Source: Candidatus Poribacteria bacterium
GTDB lineage: Bacteria > Poribacteria > WGA-4E > UBA9662
Direction of reading: 5' to 3'
Length of the DNA stretch: 33,348 nucleotides
NCBI GenBank assembly: GCA_030748495.1
Contig: JASMLX010000068.1
Coordinates: 1-33,348 of the forward strand
Shown: positions 1 to 8,808 of the stretch, in pieces
How positions within the stretch are numbered: the first letter of the stretch is position 1
Layout of the letters: every line of letters starts with the position of its first letter
Position numbers and translations under genes: made by a program
The notes under the pieces: generated by a model
The model's input: the letters and a program-made list of their open reading frames with translations, nothing else
The model's database searches: none
What the model was told of the DNA's origin: nothing

Positions 1-213
1 GTATTTTCTATTCTTTGAGTAATTTGTAATTTCACCTCTTTTGGCAAGCTAGATGGGTTTGCATATATATCTTCTAGTTTTTTGAGTTCTGCTTTTTGTT
101 TTTCAATTTTTTTCTTAATACTCTTCTTAGCTTTATTTGTTATTTCTGTGTTTTTTTATTCCACAGCTAAATAAAAAAGATGTCAGTGTTAGCAAAATAA
201 GTATGTTTTTCAT
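1..213 (-). pseudogene. Small lipoprotein gene, frameshifted, runs off left edge
   Basis: Read on the minus strand from ATG at 213, the product starts MKNILILLTLTSFLFSCG, a short hydrophobic signal ending in a lipobox (LFSC), so a lipoprotein is predicted. After the lipobox cysteine the frame runs through a seven-A tract (about 149-155) and stops after nine more codons. Dropping one A opens a lysine- and glutamate-rich, probably coiled-coil frame (KKKIEKQKAELKKLEDIY) that continues to the window edge. The frameshift may be a real mutation, polymerase slippage on the A tract, or a sequencing error. No Shine-Dalgarno precedes the ATG, which directly abuts a perfect hairpin. The segment is more AT-rich than most of the window. 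Function unknown. Confidence 0.5.
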
Positions 214-248
214 GTTGTGTCTGTATGGTATAACCATACAGACACAAC
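214..248. repeat. Perfect 16-bp inverted repeat with 3-nt loop
   Basis: Left arm GTTGTGTCTGTATGGT (214-229), loop ATA, right arm the exact reverse complement (233-248). It lies 45 bases beyond the stop of the RraA-like gene in its direction of transcription and touches the ATG of the lipoprotein. It could end the upstream transcript, but no U-tract follows, so a classical intrinsic terminator is not supported. As RNA it would bury the ribosome-binding region of the lipoprotein. Confidence 0.85.
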
Positions 249-293
249 CTACTCTAATCATTCCATCCTATAAAGTTAAGGACTTCTGAAAAG

Positions 294-902
294 TCAACTT
301 ATATTCAGTAGAGATTGAATTTTTTTATAGTGTTCTTCCTTCCATTCTTCAAGCGACGTTGAGGCATCCGATTTAGCTCTTGATTTGGCTTTGATATAAA
401 CTCCTTTTCTTTCAGAGTATGGTATAACAGCGATGCCTTCTTCATCAGCCACTATAATATCGTCAGGAGAAACATCTACTCCCCCGCAGGTTATCGGAAT
501 ATTTAGCGGCGTATTTTTATCTTTTTTACCTGGAATTGGAATCACACCACGAGCGAATACTGGAAATTGGGCCTGTCTGATTTCTGCCAAGTCTCGAATA
601 ACTCCATCTATTACAAACCCCTTTATTCCTCTCTTTTGTGCAACAGCACAAACATTCCCTCCAGCAACCGCAAAGTCTGTATCTCCAGCCTCAACTACAA
701 TGATTGAGCCCGATGGGGCTTTATAAATTGCTGCATGAAGCATCAAGTTGTCAGATGGTGCCAGTTTTACGGTGAAGGCAGGTCCTGATATTCTAGGAAT
801 TGGCGACCAAAGAGGGTTAATTTGATAATCCATAAATTGGCTACGCAGCAAAGCGTCAGCATAATCGGTAGGGGAATAAAGGCCGTAATCTTGGTCTGAC
901 AT
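294..902 (-). CDS. RraA-like protein (demethylmenaquinone methyltransferase-like fold)
   Basis: A 202-residue protein of the RraA/HMG-aldolase-like fold. Seen in the sequence: a GGNVCAVAQKRGIKG segment followed by FVIDGVIRD, which matches the family pattern of a glycine-rich loop then DGxxRD, the arginine and aspartate that bind oxoacid substrate and metal. Length is normal for the family. Members are either 4-hydroxy-4-methyl-2-oxoglutarate or oxaloacetate-type aldolases/decarboxylases or, in enterobacteria, RNase E regulators. In a setting of sugar-acid catabolism genes the aldolase role is more likely, but this is inference. The start at 902 is supported by a good Shine-Dalgarno (AGAGGAG about 8 bases upstream). 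It appears intact. Confidence 0.85.
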   Translation of the reverse strand: MSDQDYGLYSPTDYADALLRSQFMDYQINPLWSPIPRISGPAFTVKLAPSDNLMLHAAIYKAPSGSIIVVEAGDTDFAVAGGNVCAVAQKRGIKGFVIDGVIRDLAEIRQAQFPVFARGVIPIPGKKDKNTPLNIPITCGGVDVSPDDIIVADEEGIAVIPYSERKGVYIKAKSRAKSDASTSLEEWKEEHYKKIQSLLNIS

Positions 903-1029
903 TATAAAAACTCCTCTGGTATCAATAACTGTTTTGTCGATAATATTTGAGAATCACCATTTTTCGTGTTTCCGTGTAATCACCAGCCTGTAACTAATAG
1001 AAGTTAGTACTTGGGGCTACAGCCCTTCC

Positions 1030-1271
1030 ATTATCCGTCTTAACCAGCCCGGTAAGCAGTTTCGTCTACCGCTACATACCCGCCAGCCATTACCATTCCT
1101 AGCTGACAAATTAAGTTGGCCCTGCATATCATAGATGCTGACAGTCACCTCCACATCCTGACTAGGTTGGAAAGATCTCCAGGTTTCTAGATTGAAGGAA
1201 TTGGGATAATTGGCTAAGAATTGAGTTGGAAGTCTCTCCGGCAGGATAGCTTTCAGAACCTTAAGAGCCAT
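1030..1271 (-). pseudogene. Relic of a C-terminal secretion/sorting tail (FlgD-like Ig, YPNPFN type)
   Basis: The minus strand encodes FLANYPNSFNLETW followed by VEVTVSIYDMQGQL, the signature opening of the FlgD-like Ig or type IX-like C-terminal domain carried by many secreted poribacterial proteins (typical form LANYPNPFNPETW). After GQL the homologous reading moves to another frame, where LGMVMAGGYVAVDETAY can be read, matching the usual continuation LGxxxAGxYVxxxxAxYWDG; stops follow at once. The conserved PNPFNPE has become PNSFNLE. The body of the parent protein is absent upstream. This is a frameshifted 3' fragment of a lost secreted protein, and the best lineage clue in the window. 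Confidence 0.7.
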
Positions 1272-1384
1272 TTCTTCCGCACCAGAAAGATTTCGATTGG
1301 CTTATAGTTGATTTTTGCTGGCGGCCATTGCTGACTTAGCTTGATTGGTGTTAAAGAATTCTATCTTAGACCGCTTGGTGCCAG

Positions 1385-2863
1385 TTATTTTTTCATGCAT
1401 GTTAAAGGTAAATTTTTGCTGTTGGCATCTCCAGGCAATACAGGTGCAGGGAAATTATAACGCACCCAAGGCCATTTAAACATATCACCGGTGGCATCAT
1501 TCCAACCCAGCATCCTGGCTTTCATTTCCGTAAGCACTGTCGAAAACCTTTCTTCATTTATAAGGTTTTTCATCTCCCAGGGATCCTTTTGCAAGTTGTA
1601 AAGTTCGTCTAAATCATGGGCGTTCATTACATATTTCCACTGATCTGTTTTGACCATACGCTGCGAACTATAACCCCATACTTCACCATGATGTTCTGCA
1701 TAAACACTATCCGGCCAATCCGCTGGAACTTGTTTCTGTAATAAAGGAACAATGCTTTTTCCATCGATTTTTTCAGGAATTTCTCCGCCCGCCCAATCCA
1801 CAAATGTCGGCATCAGGTCCATCAAACGGACATATTGATTCACCTCTTTTACTTTGGCCATGCCGTTGGGTAAACGGATGAGCAAGGGATTTTTGAATAC
1901 TTCTTCATACATAGTCCCCCCCTTCTCAAAATGCTTATGACTGCCGGTAGAATCCCCATGATCTGTCGAAAAAATGAAGATAGTATTATCCTCAATTCCA
2001 GCATCCTCTATAGCTTTCAAGGTCAATCCTACCAAGTCATCTATCAGGCTTACATCACCGTAGTATTTGGCTACTACGTGCTTCCACCACCCCCAGTCCT
2101 TGTCCTGCAGGTTCCAATCTTGATGCTTTTTCAGGTGGCTGGCCGGTTTGCCCACAAATGTTTCATCAAAATTAGGCCAGGGAGGAATTTGGTCGGGGTC
2201 ATACATGGAGGCATAGGGCTCGGGGATAGTATTACCAAAATGTGGCGGCGTTATATCGATTCTGGTAAAGAACGGCTCTGCCCGCTTTGCGTTCTCCTTA
2301 ATCATTTCTATACCTGCCTCAACCACCTGCCAGGCAGGATAATTTTCTTTGGGGCCAGATACCGTTCCTGTCGCACAGACTTTATCACCAGAGGGAAATT
2401 CTATAAAGCGGCCAGATCCTGGTATCAGCTTTCCCGCTTCGCGGCCGGCCGGTTTATTTTTTAGTTGTATTGCCTGTTGGGATTCATACACATCGAAGCC
2501 ATACTCATCCGCCGGTATATCCTGATGAACGTGCCATTTGCCGGCATAATCCAAGCGATAGCCATTATCTTTAAGGATATCACTGAAAATGGTCATTTCC
2601 CGGCTCAATCCCCGTGACCAAGCCGGGCCTATATGTGTATTGAGCATGACACCATGATTATGGGGATAAAGACCCGTCATCAAAGATGCCCGGGACGGAG
2701 AACAGACCGGGCTGGTTGTATAAGCGTTGTTAAAGATGACACCTTGTTCAGCCAAACGATCTACATTTGGTGTTTCACAGATTTGGTTCCCATAACATCC
2801 AAGAGCATCGGCACGCAGCTGATCTGTGAGAAAAAGTACTATATTGGGTTGTGTAGAAAGCAT
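1385..2863 (-). CDS. Sulfatase (arylsulfatase A-like, formylglycine-dependent)
   Basis: A 492-residue hydrolase of the alkaline phosphatase/sulfatase superfamily that removes sulfate esters. Near the N-terminus are FLTDQLRAD (metal-binding Asp14 region) and the active-site signature C54-S-P-S-R58, whose cysteine would be converted to formylglycine by a maturase not present here. FSTDHGD in the middle supplies the second metal-binding group. No signal peptide is visible, so it may act in the cytoplasm on imported sulfated sugars, unlike many exported sulfatases. The ATG at 2863 has a GGAG seven bases upstream. It is the last gene of an overlapping unit with a sugar isomerase, which suggests catabolism of a sulfated carbohydrate. 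It appears intact. Substrate cannot be told from the sequence. Confidence 0.92.
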   Translation of the reverse strand: MLSTQPNIVLFLTDQLRADALGCYGNQICETPNVDRLAEQGVIFNNAYTTSPVCSPSRASLMTGLYPHNHGVMLNTHIGPAWSRGLSREMTIFSDILKDNGYRLDYAGKWHVHQDIPADEYGFDVYESQQAIQLKNKPAGREAGKLIPGSGRFIEFPSGDKVCATGTVSGPKENYPAWQVVEAGIEMIKENAKRAEPFFTRIDITPPHFGNTIPEPYASMYDPDQIPPWPNFDETFVGKPASHLKKHQDWNLQDKDWGWWKHVVAKYYGDVSLIDDLVGLTLKAIEDAGIEDNTIFIFSTDHGDSTGSHKHFEKGGTMYEEVFKNPLLIRLPNGMAKVKEVNQYVRLMDLMPTFVDWAGGEIPEKIDGKSIVPLLQKQVPADWPDSVYAEHHGEVWGYSSQRMVKTDQWKYVMNAHDLDELYNLQKDPWEMKNLINEERFSTVLTEMKARMLGWNDATGDMFKWPWVRYNFPAPVLPGDANSKNLPLTCMKK

Positions 2864-3180
2864 GAAAAATACTCCAGACGAAAAAGATAAAAGGTTGCAA
2901 TAAGACCACCTATACCAAGCCCTTCACTCCGGCTGTCTATCAGTAATTTCACTACGCGAACAGCATGTTTGCTGTGCTCCGCCACTATCCTGGCGATCGA
3001 ATGCTGCGTTGGATCACCGGTGCCAGTACCTGCGGCCATGGTGTTTTGGCACTTCTCCAGCATTTGCTCAACACAACATTCAAGTAGTGGGGGAACGCCG
3101 TATTTCTCCCCGGTCTTAGCGGTCAACGATTCATCCCAGCCGTATAAGGCCACAAACTCGGTGTCTCCTCTTTTTGTCAA
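2839..3180 (-). CDS. Short ORF between isomerase and sulfatase; possible dehydrogenase C-terminal fragment
   Basis: A 113-residue frame that starts with TTG overlapping the isomerase stop (TTGA) and ends 25 bases inside the sulfatase gene. The core (AKTGEKYGVPPLLECCVEQMLE) is faintly like the C-terminal helical domain of 3-hydroxyisobutyrate-type dehydrogenases (pattern: alternating helices, GVPxPL, xVEQ), but there is no Rossmann domain before it, so it would be only a fragment. The last twenty residues are translated from the sulfatase ribosome-binding region and are probably not natural protein. The overlaps could give translational coupling. Family assignment is weak; it may be a relic. 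Confidence 0.35.
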   Translation of the reverse strand: MTKRGDTEFVALYGWDESLTAKTGEKYGVPPLLECCVEQMLEKCQNTMAAGTGTGDPTQHSIARIVAEHSKHAVRVVKLLIDSRSEGLGIGGLIATFYLFRLEYFSCFLHNPI

Positions 3181-4064
3181 CTCTCTGAGCGTTGGCAGGT
3201 GCCACTTCTGCGACGGCTGTTTGCTCCCACCCCGCTAGATTTCGCCAAGCCATTGAGCATGGCCACACAACCATCCACCTGGCCTTCGCTCAGACCATGC
3301 AGTATGACGGGCACGTCGAAGGGAAGATCACACAGCAATGATACATAGCGTTCGTAATCGAGCAAGCCTGTGCCCGCGGCCAGATGGCCCGCATCACCAT
3401 CATGATCCAGGTCTTTGGCATGTGCGATGGCAATGTGGTCACCTAGCAGGTCGAAGGCCTCGTCGAGTATCTCATTCATACGTGGCAGTTCACCCTCGCC
3501 AAAGATGTTGGCCGCATCCATCACCACCTTCAAGTTCGGGGAGCCCATCTCCTCGATCAAACGCCGGCTCTTCCTGACCGTATTGGCAACGTTGTTCACT
3601 TCTGGCTCGAAGGCGAGGGTAACACCGTGTTTCTCCGCAATCGGTAGCAGTTGGTCCAACGTGTTGTGCAGTACCTGCCAAGCTTCTTCCGTGGCATTAT
3701 CAGGATGGTTCCGCCACATGCTTGCGGCACTGCGAGATCCGGTGCAGGTTGCGATGGTGGAGGTTCCAAGTCGTTCGCAGGCTGAGATCAGTAGCTCTAA
3801 CCGACGGGTCTCAGCCTGACGTGCCGTGGGATCGGGGTGTACCATATTAACCTCGCCGCTCAGCGCGGAAATGATCATATTTCGTCTAGCAATCTGCTTA
3901 CGAACCTGCTCGCAAACGGCGTCGATGTCCTCGGCCAACGGTTCCTTCAAATGAGTGGAAGACATGTTGAATTGAACATGGAAGATATCGTGACCGACTA
4001 TGGCGTCAAGCGTCTCCTCCAATGATGGACGGGCGAAGTGGCCCGTCATAATTCCTACTTGCAT
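3177..4064 (-). CDS. Sugar phosphate isomerase/epimerase (xylose isomerase-like TIM barrel)
   Basis: A 295-residue AP_endonuc_2/xylose isomerase-like TIM barrel. It shows the expected order of metal-ligand strands: LAFEPEVNN (Glu at the end of one strand), VVMDAANIFGEGE (Asp/Asn), IAHAKDLDHDGD (His and Asp) and VILHGL near the C-terminus. Such enzymes interconvert keto and aldo sugars or inositols. Homologous text ends around LNGLAKS; the last 20 residues, rich in Arg and Ser, look unconserved and may come from a small C-terminal frameshift. The ATG at 4064 lacks a clear Shine-Dalgarno; a second ATG lies five codons downstream. First gene of the overlapping unit with the sulfatase. Substrate unknown. 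Confidence 0.8.
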   Translation of the reverse strand: MQVGIMTGHFARPSLEETLDAIVGHDIFHVQFNMSSTHLKEPLAEDIDAVCEQVRKQIARRNMIISALSGEVNMVHPDPTARQAETRRLELLISACERLGTSTIATCTGSRSAASMWRNHPDNATEEAWQVLHNTLDQLLPIAEKHGVTLAFEPEVNNVANTVRKSRRLIEEMGSPNLKVVMDAANIFGEGELPRMNEILDEAFDLLGDHIAIAHAKDLDHDGDAGHLAAGTGLLDYERYVSLLCDLPFDVPVILHGLSEGQVDGCVAMLNGLAKSSGVGANSRRRSGTCQRSES

Positions 4065-4144
4065 AATTTGTACTTAGGTTCTTCGCAGTAAACCAACTGC
4101 GGATCAAAAGGTGTAAAAAACGGGCTTGATCTCCGACGCCTAGT

Positions 4145-4453
4145 CTATCTGAGTTGCCTGTTAGCATCCGGCCTCGTGTGCCGCAACCCAGCCGCAGTTA
4201 GGCTGCTAAGTCGCAGAACTTTAGAGTGAGGATCGTAGTGATCGCTAGAAAAGCCGTCCATGCATTCAACGTCAATATGGCTCACACCACTGCGTTGCAA
4301 AATTTGTCGAGCAATTTGAGCCCCTGTCTGCTGTCTAGTCAATCTAACTTGAGAATATTGTTAAAATACATTTTTGACACGCCATTGAGCCCATAATCCA
4401 AGCCAAAGCCCAGGCGATGCGAATAGAAGATACGGTGGCTCAAAGAAAAACAT
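4145..4453 (-). pseudogene. yugP: YugP-type zinc metallopeptidase, nonsense plus frameshift, truncated
   Basis: From ATG at 4453, with AAAGGAG just upstream, the frame reads MFFFEPPYLLFASPGLWLGL, the N-terminal membrane anchor of YugP/Zn_peptidase_2 proteins, up to WRVKNVF. Codon 31 (4361-4363) is TAA; beyond it the same frame continues with QYSQV, GAQIARQIL and DHYDPHSKVLRLSS, all typical of the family. Next comes a deletion and a frame change; the zinc motif is then readable only in another frame as VAAHEAG followed by C and a stop, apparently a HEAGH box with a base lost. Three lesions and loss of the 3' half make it a pseudogene. A native copy would be a membrane-bound neutral zinc peptidase of about 230 residues. 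Confidence 0.85.
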
Positions 4454-5307
4454 ACTGCTCCTTTTAGCTATGGTCATTTTACTCAGACGAAATAATTTTA
4501 CCTCAATTTGGGTCTTTTTTGAACGCGAAAACGCAGCAAACAGCAGAATTTATTACAAAAACAGATGGATTTTCCAGTTTCTATTATTTGGATGATCATC
4601 AGACTTTTCTTGAATAACAATGGTGAACGATTGGCAGTTTAGTGCCTGCAGTAAAAAAGAATCTTAGTTGGACGACCTTGAGATGCTTGTGTGTGGGTGG
4701 AAAATCAAAGTCTTGGATCAGCCTAATTAGAAGCAAAGCTTGAAAGCAAATGAGATAAGATATGAGGAACAAAAGAGTACCAACAGGTGCTGATAACCGT
4801 TTGATTACCCCGTAGGAGAACTGAACTTCGTACTGTAAAAATTCAACTACCTCCATACTTGGCATTATATTTCTCTGTCGAATCGTACTTGAGATCAAAA
4901 TATTTGAAATAGAACTAGAGAAGCAATACCATTCAAATTACTTCTATTTTACGCATAATAGAAGCGCTCCTATAGCTAGACTGGGTGTTTGGCTTCCCAC
5001 TTGCCTTCCAGTTTTTCCCATCGGTGTTCTCTGGACTTCGACTCCTGTTGGTTTTCGAAAACCCAATCTTGGACATACTCCCTCTCCTACCGCTTAATAC
5101 CAGACGAAACCGCCACATCCTTCAAGATGATTCAGGATGATTACGCTTTGGGAGCAATTTCAAACTCTGTTTTATTAATTAAGTCTTACTCTTTACACCA
5201 TAATACCCCAGTGAATGGGGTAACTGTTTTGTTGGTGCATTAGGATCTGAATACATTTAGTGTTTAATTTATAAAATAGCACGTAACCGCATCTTATAGC
5301 GGAAGAT
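4454..5307. other. Non-coding region of about 850 bases, mostly AT-rich
   Basis: No convincing gene. Frames of about 60-100 codons exist on both strands but have no recognisable motif. On the minus strand, about 4975-5090, a stop-free stretch reads YVQDWVFENQQESKS with a charged, protein-like composition; it may be the tail of a lost gene but could not be identified. A weak stem (TACCCC/GGGGTA) sits near 5204-5222, with no T-tract. Confidence 0.5.
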
Positions 5308-7243
5308 TTAAGCAAATTGCAATCCATAGATAGTGTAAATGGTTAACGCGACTGCTCGTCCAAGATAGTGACCAATCAGTAGTCCGATAAAAAACGGAAT
5401 ACCTCTTGCATAGAGACGTAATCCTCCCCACCGCAATATAGTATGCTTGCAAGCCCACGTGATAAAGAAACCAAGGTAGACGGTATACAGAGTAAATGAA
5501 GAAATTATAGCAAGTCCTATTGGGTGTATTGGCCACCAAAGGAATTGATAATACATAATTGTTAGGCCTACTGTCAGCAATCCGCCAATTCCAAAATAAA
5601 CTAGACGTTGCCATATTTGCTCTTGTCCCATTGAAGATTCAAGTTGTGTCAACACTTGACCGTACGTATTAGGGCCGAATCCACGGAATAACCATGTATT
5701 CCAGTTTATAGCACCTTGCCAGTATCCAGAGAAAATTACTCCCCATGGTGCAACAAGTAAACCTACACCCAAGGCCAACAAGATCAAGCCTGTTAACTGT
5801 CGACCAGTGCAACCAATCGCGGACTGTAATTTCACTCCTTCCGCGCTTAAACCAGATACAACAGACTGAACATCACCATGCCAAGCGTAAGTTAAACCCA
5901 GTGAGCTCATGCCTTGTGCACCAATTCGCCGGGGTGAAAAAAGATGGATACATGGGTTTTGGGCGATCATTGGGGGGACGACATAAAAAATACCTGATTG
6001 GCAAATCACACGAGAAATTCCGAGATAAATCAGCATCAGCAACGGTATAAAAACCACGCTTATTTTAAATTGAAGTCCTGATTGAGTCAGCCATATCAGC
6101 ATAAAGACAATACTGGCTCCAAATGTTATCATCGCGCTTCTTGGTGACATCAGCCTGTTTTGGTCAGGCTGAGTATTTTCCAATGATAAACTAACGAATT
6201 GCCAGAGATGTTGTCTAGCACGATAAATAAAAAATACAACAAAGACAATAAATGCGCCAAAAGATTGCCAGGCAATCGCTGCGTTTCCCCAGACAAACAT
6301 ACCTCCAGAACCAAGATACCATTTACCAGTGTAGGACAAGACTGAGACTTCTCCAACTTTTATCAAGAGGTAAAGTAGCCAAATACTCAGGAGTACGTTT
6401 TGTGGTACAAAGTACCCGACCCCGATGGCAATAAAGTTGATACAGCATGCGAGCGATGAAAGACCAGGGGCTGAAAAAGGTGTCCCCCAGTTGAGCGAAC
6501 CAAGGTGATCAACTGGGAAGGATGGAATTTGAGGTTTAATATGATGGCATACATCCAAAACAACAATGGAAAATGGGATTGCAACTCCCAACCAAAGCAG
6601 CGGGTTCAACCACACGGACAGTTCAGGATGACGACCTCCTTCAGTTAGATGGAGTACTGGTTGCATTAATGGATAGGCCAGTTTTTCTCGTTCTATCCAT
6701 TGTTGGCGAAAGAAGACAATTAATGTATATGAGGCTAAGATGAGGGCGACAAAGAAAGTTGACCACACTGTTAGAGGGATGATCCAATCTTGCCAGGGCA
6801 TTTTCGTTCCTGATGGTAGGCCTTCATAAAACCATTGGACAGCATGATTAATATCGCTGATAATTAACCAATCTGGAAGGTGGGGGAGAAGGAGGTGCTG
6901 CCATTCATTTTCTGGTGAAGCGAAGTATCGAGGAGAAACAATTGCCGCGAGAAAAAAGTAAATTAACCAGATCGACGTTGCGTTAGATACTAATCCCATA
7001 ACGAAAATAACCAATAGCTCACTCTGGGTTAAACTTAGTTTTTTTCGTACATTCAGGATCAATGCATTAATAGCCAAAATGAGCAACATCGGGATGGCTG
7101 CTCCTTCAGGAAGATAACTCCACGAAAATGTTGCTGAAACCAACGCTTTCGGTATAAGGAGAGGCCAAGTTGACAAAGATAGCTACACTGGATCCAATCA
7201 GCACAGATCTGGTGGTTATCTGTTTTTGAACGACCTTTTTCAT
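5308..7243 (-). CDS. Polytopic membrane protein, DUF6785-like, frameshifted near the 5' end
   Basis: A large hydrophobic protein with roughly a dozen or more transmembrane segments (for example LLILAINALILNV, FFVALILASYTLIVFF, GLILLALGVGLLVAPW). It resembles the DUF6785/DUF6784 membrane proteins of Planctomycetes and Poribacteria, possibly transporters; function not established. The long frame can start only at TTG 7176, but a better beginning is ATG 7243, reading MKKVVQKQITTRSVLIG then a first membrane segment ending in NLASPYTES. That frame must change near 7130-7145 to join the main one at SATFSWSYLPEGAAIP. The gene therefore carries a single indel, either a mutation or a base error. The 3' end looks complete. 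Confidence 0.65.
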
Positions 7244-7381
7244 CTACGAAATCCGTTTTGTAGGGCTCTGATCATTATGCAGGAGATTCTTCTCTAGCTT
7301 CTTCAGTATCACCAACTTCTGCTTCATAAGTTCTGAGTCTATTGACGTTTCTAACTTCTCATTGGCTATCGATGTTTCTAG

Positions 7382-7873
7382 TTACGCTACAATTGTCTGC
7401 TCACCGACAGCCAGTGCCTGTCGTTCACCATCTGCCGTTTTGGTCTGAAAGGCTGTAATGCAAGCCATAGGATCATCGCAGTTAAAGGTATACTCACGAT
7501 CTGTGCTTAGTACCAGATGAATGCCAGGTCCGTCACCTGTGATATACCCTATATGCTTGAGAGATTTAAGGCGCCAGCCCTGACCTCCCCACTTAAGCCA
7601 TTTGATATTGGTCTCTTCAATTTGGGCAATGTCCGTCAAGTTTAGCCTGACGCTCCATAAGGCATATCCGAATCTCAACTGACCATGATCTGCTAAACGG
7701 AAGAGGTAAGTGAAAAAGGAGAGAATCGACATGGAAGGAAGGAAACTCAACAACAACCAGCCCTTGCCACCTCCATGGGTTATTACATAGATGATCACAT
7801 GTAAAACAACATCGAAAATCATAAAAGCAACCATGATCCATATGGACAAGGGATGATGCTTCTGATAGTACAT
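7382..7873 (-). CDS. Small membrane protein with two transmembrane helices and a soluble C-terminal domain
   Basis: About 163 residues. Two close hydrophobic helices (IWIMVAFMIFDVVLHVIIYVI and WLLLSFLPSMSILSFFTYLF) are followed by a soluble part of about 100 residues with alternating hydrophobic strands (FGYALWSVRLNLTDIAQIE, GIHLVLSTDREYTFNC), an arrangement like bacterial PH-domain membrane proteins. I do not recognise the exact family. ATG 7873 was preferred over the upstream TTG 7882 because a GGAAA stands just before it. The gene follows the large membrane protein on the same strand but is separated from it by 138 bases. Confidence 0.55.
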   Translation of the reverse strand: MYYQKHHPLSIWIMVAFMIFDVVLHVIIYVITHGGGKGWLLLSFLPSMSILSFFTYLFRLADHGQLRFGYALWSVRLNLTDIAQIEETNIKWLKWGGQGWRLKSLKHIGYITGDGPGIHLVLSTDREYTFNCDDPMACITAFQTKTADGERQALAVGEQTIVA

Positions 7874-8003
7874 AGTTTCCAATTATTCTACTACTCTTAA
7901 ATTAAGTTTTCAGAATCTGAGAGGCTGAAGCTCGAAGGAGTCAGTTATTTTAACAAATGAATCAAAAATAAGAGAGGGACTAAGTAAATGAAGAGAAGAA
8001 AAA

Positions 8004-8023
8004 GGGTTGTGGTGCAAAAATAT
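8004..8023 (+). repeat. IS6 left terminal inverted repeat
   Basis: GGGTTGTGGTGCAAAAATAT, matching the right end at 19 of 20 positions in inverted orientation. Confidence 0.85.
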
Positions 8024-8056
8024 CATCAAGCGTGTTTTGGTATTCATTCACTATTA

Positions 8057-8788
8057 TTAAGCTGTCAGGCCAAACAATTTGTTAACGATTTGAGCAGGTG
8101 AAAGTCCGACGGAAAAACTTCTCCCTAATTGTCCTTTCCAGAGAATATGCCTGGCTTCAATTCCAGAAATCGTTTTGGCCGCCGTTTGTATCGATTGGAA
8201 TCCTAAACCAGGCTTTGTTACTTTCTTGATAAATCGGTGGTCTGGCTCAACTATATTATTCAGGCATTTTACGGGCCTAATCTCCATTTTTTCAGGCCAA
8301 ACACCTTCTCTTTTCAGCTATTCTAGCGAACAAGATAGAGCTGGGTTTTTGTCAACATTAATGAGGCCAGGCGTTTGAGTCTGGTCGGCTTTCAGGATCT
8401 TCTTGAAAAAACGACTTGCTGCCCTGGCATCAGGCTTGGCACCAAGCAAGAAGTCAAGAGTATTTCCGTCCTTATCTACTGCCCGGTACAAATAGGTCCA
8501 CTTGCCTTTAACCTTAAGAACTGTTTCATCAACTCTCCATGACTTACCGGTTCTTTTCAGGTGTGGCCGAATCTTGGTATCGATTGGCGGAGCATATTCA
8601 TGAACCCATCTCATGATGGTCGTGTGAACCAAGATCAGGCCGCGCTGTTCCATCATTTCAACCAAATTTCGATAACTCAATCCATAACTGCAATACCATC
8701 TTACATTTAGCAGGATGATTTCACCTTGGTAGTGTTTCCAGTGGAATGGGTTTTTGGTCGACTTGATAGATTTTTGGCTAGTTTTCAC
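8057..8788 (-). pseudogene. IS6-family DDE transposase interrupted by one amber codon
   Basis: Full-length (about 243 codons) transposase of the IS6/IS240 type. A helix-turn-helix region (YGLSYRNLVEMMEQRG) is followed by the DDE catalytic residues in their usual settings: SWRVDET (first Asp), LINVDKNPA (second Asp) and NNIVEPDHRFIK (Glu). The reading frame is maintained from end to end, but TAG at 8318-8320 interrupts it between the second Asp and the Glu (SLE-stop-LKREGVWPEKMEIRP). The enzyme would lose its catalytic Glu unless the stop were read through. Otherwise little decay, so inactivation seems recent. Confidence 0.85.
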
Positions 8789-8808
8789 GGCATAAGTTTA
8801 TGCATCGT

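Noticed and set aside
1931..2464. A 177-codon frame antisense to the sulfatase.
   Set aside because: Shadow of the sulfatase, which carries its active-site signature.
4599..4898. A 99-codon minus-strand frame with a hydrophobic middle.
   Set aside because: No ribosome site, no family resemblance, AT-rich composition and it lies in the upstream region of the YugP relic.
5204..5222. TACCCC/GGGGTA stem downstream of the large membrane protein.
   Set aside because: Only 6 bp and no T-tract, so not supported as a terminator.
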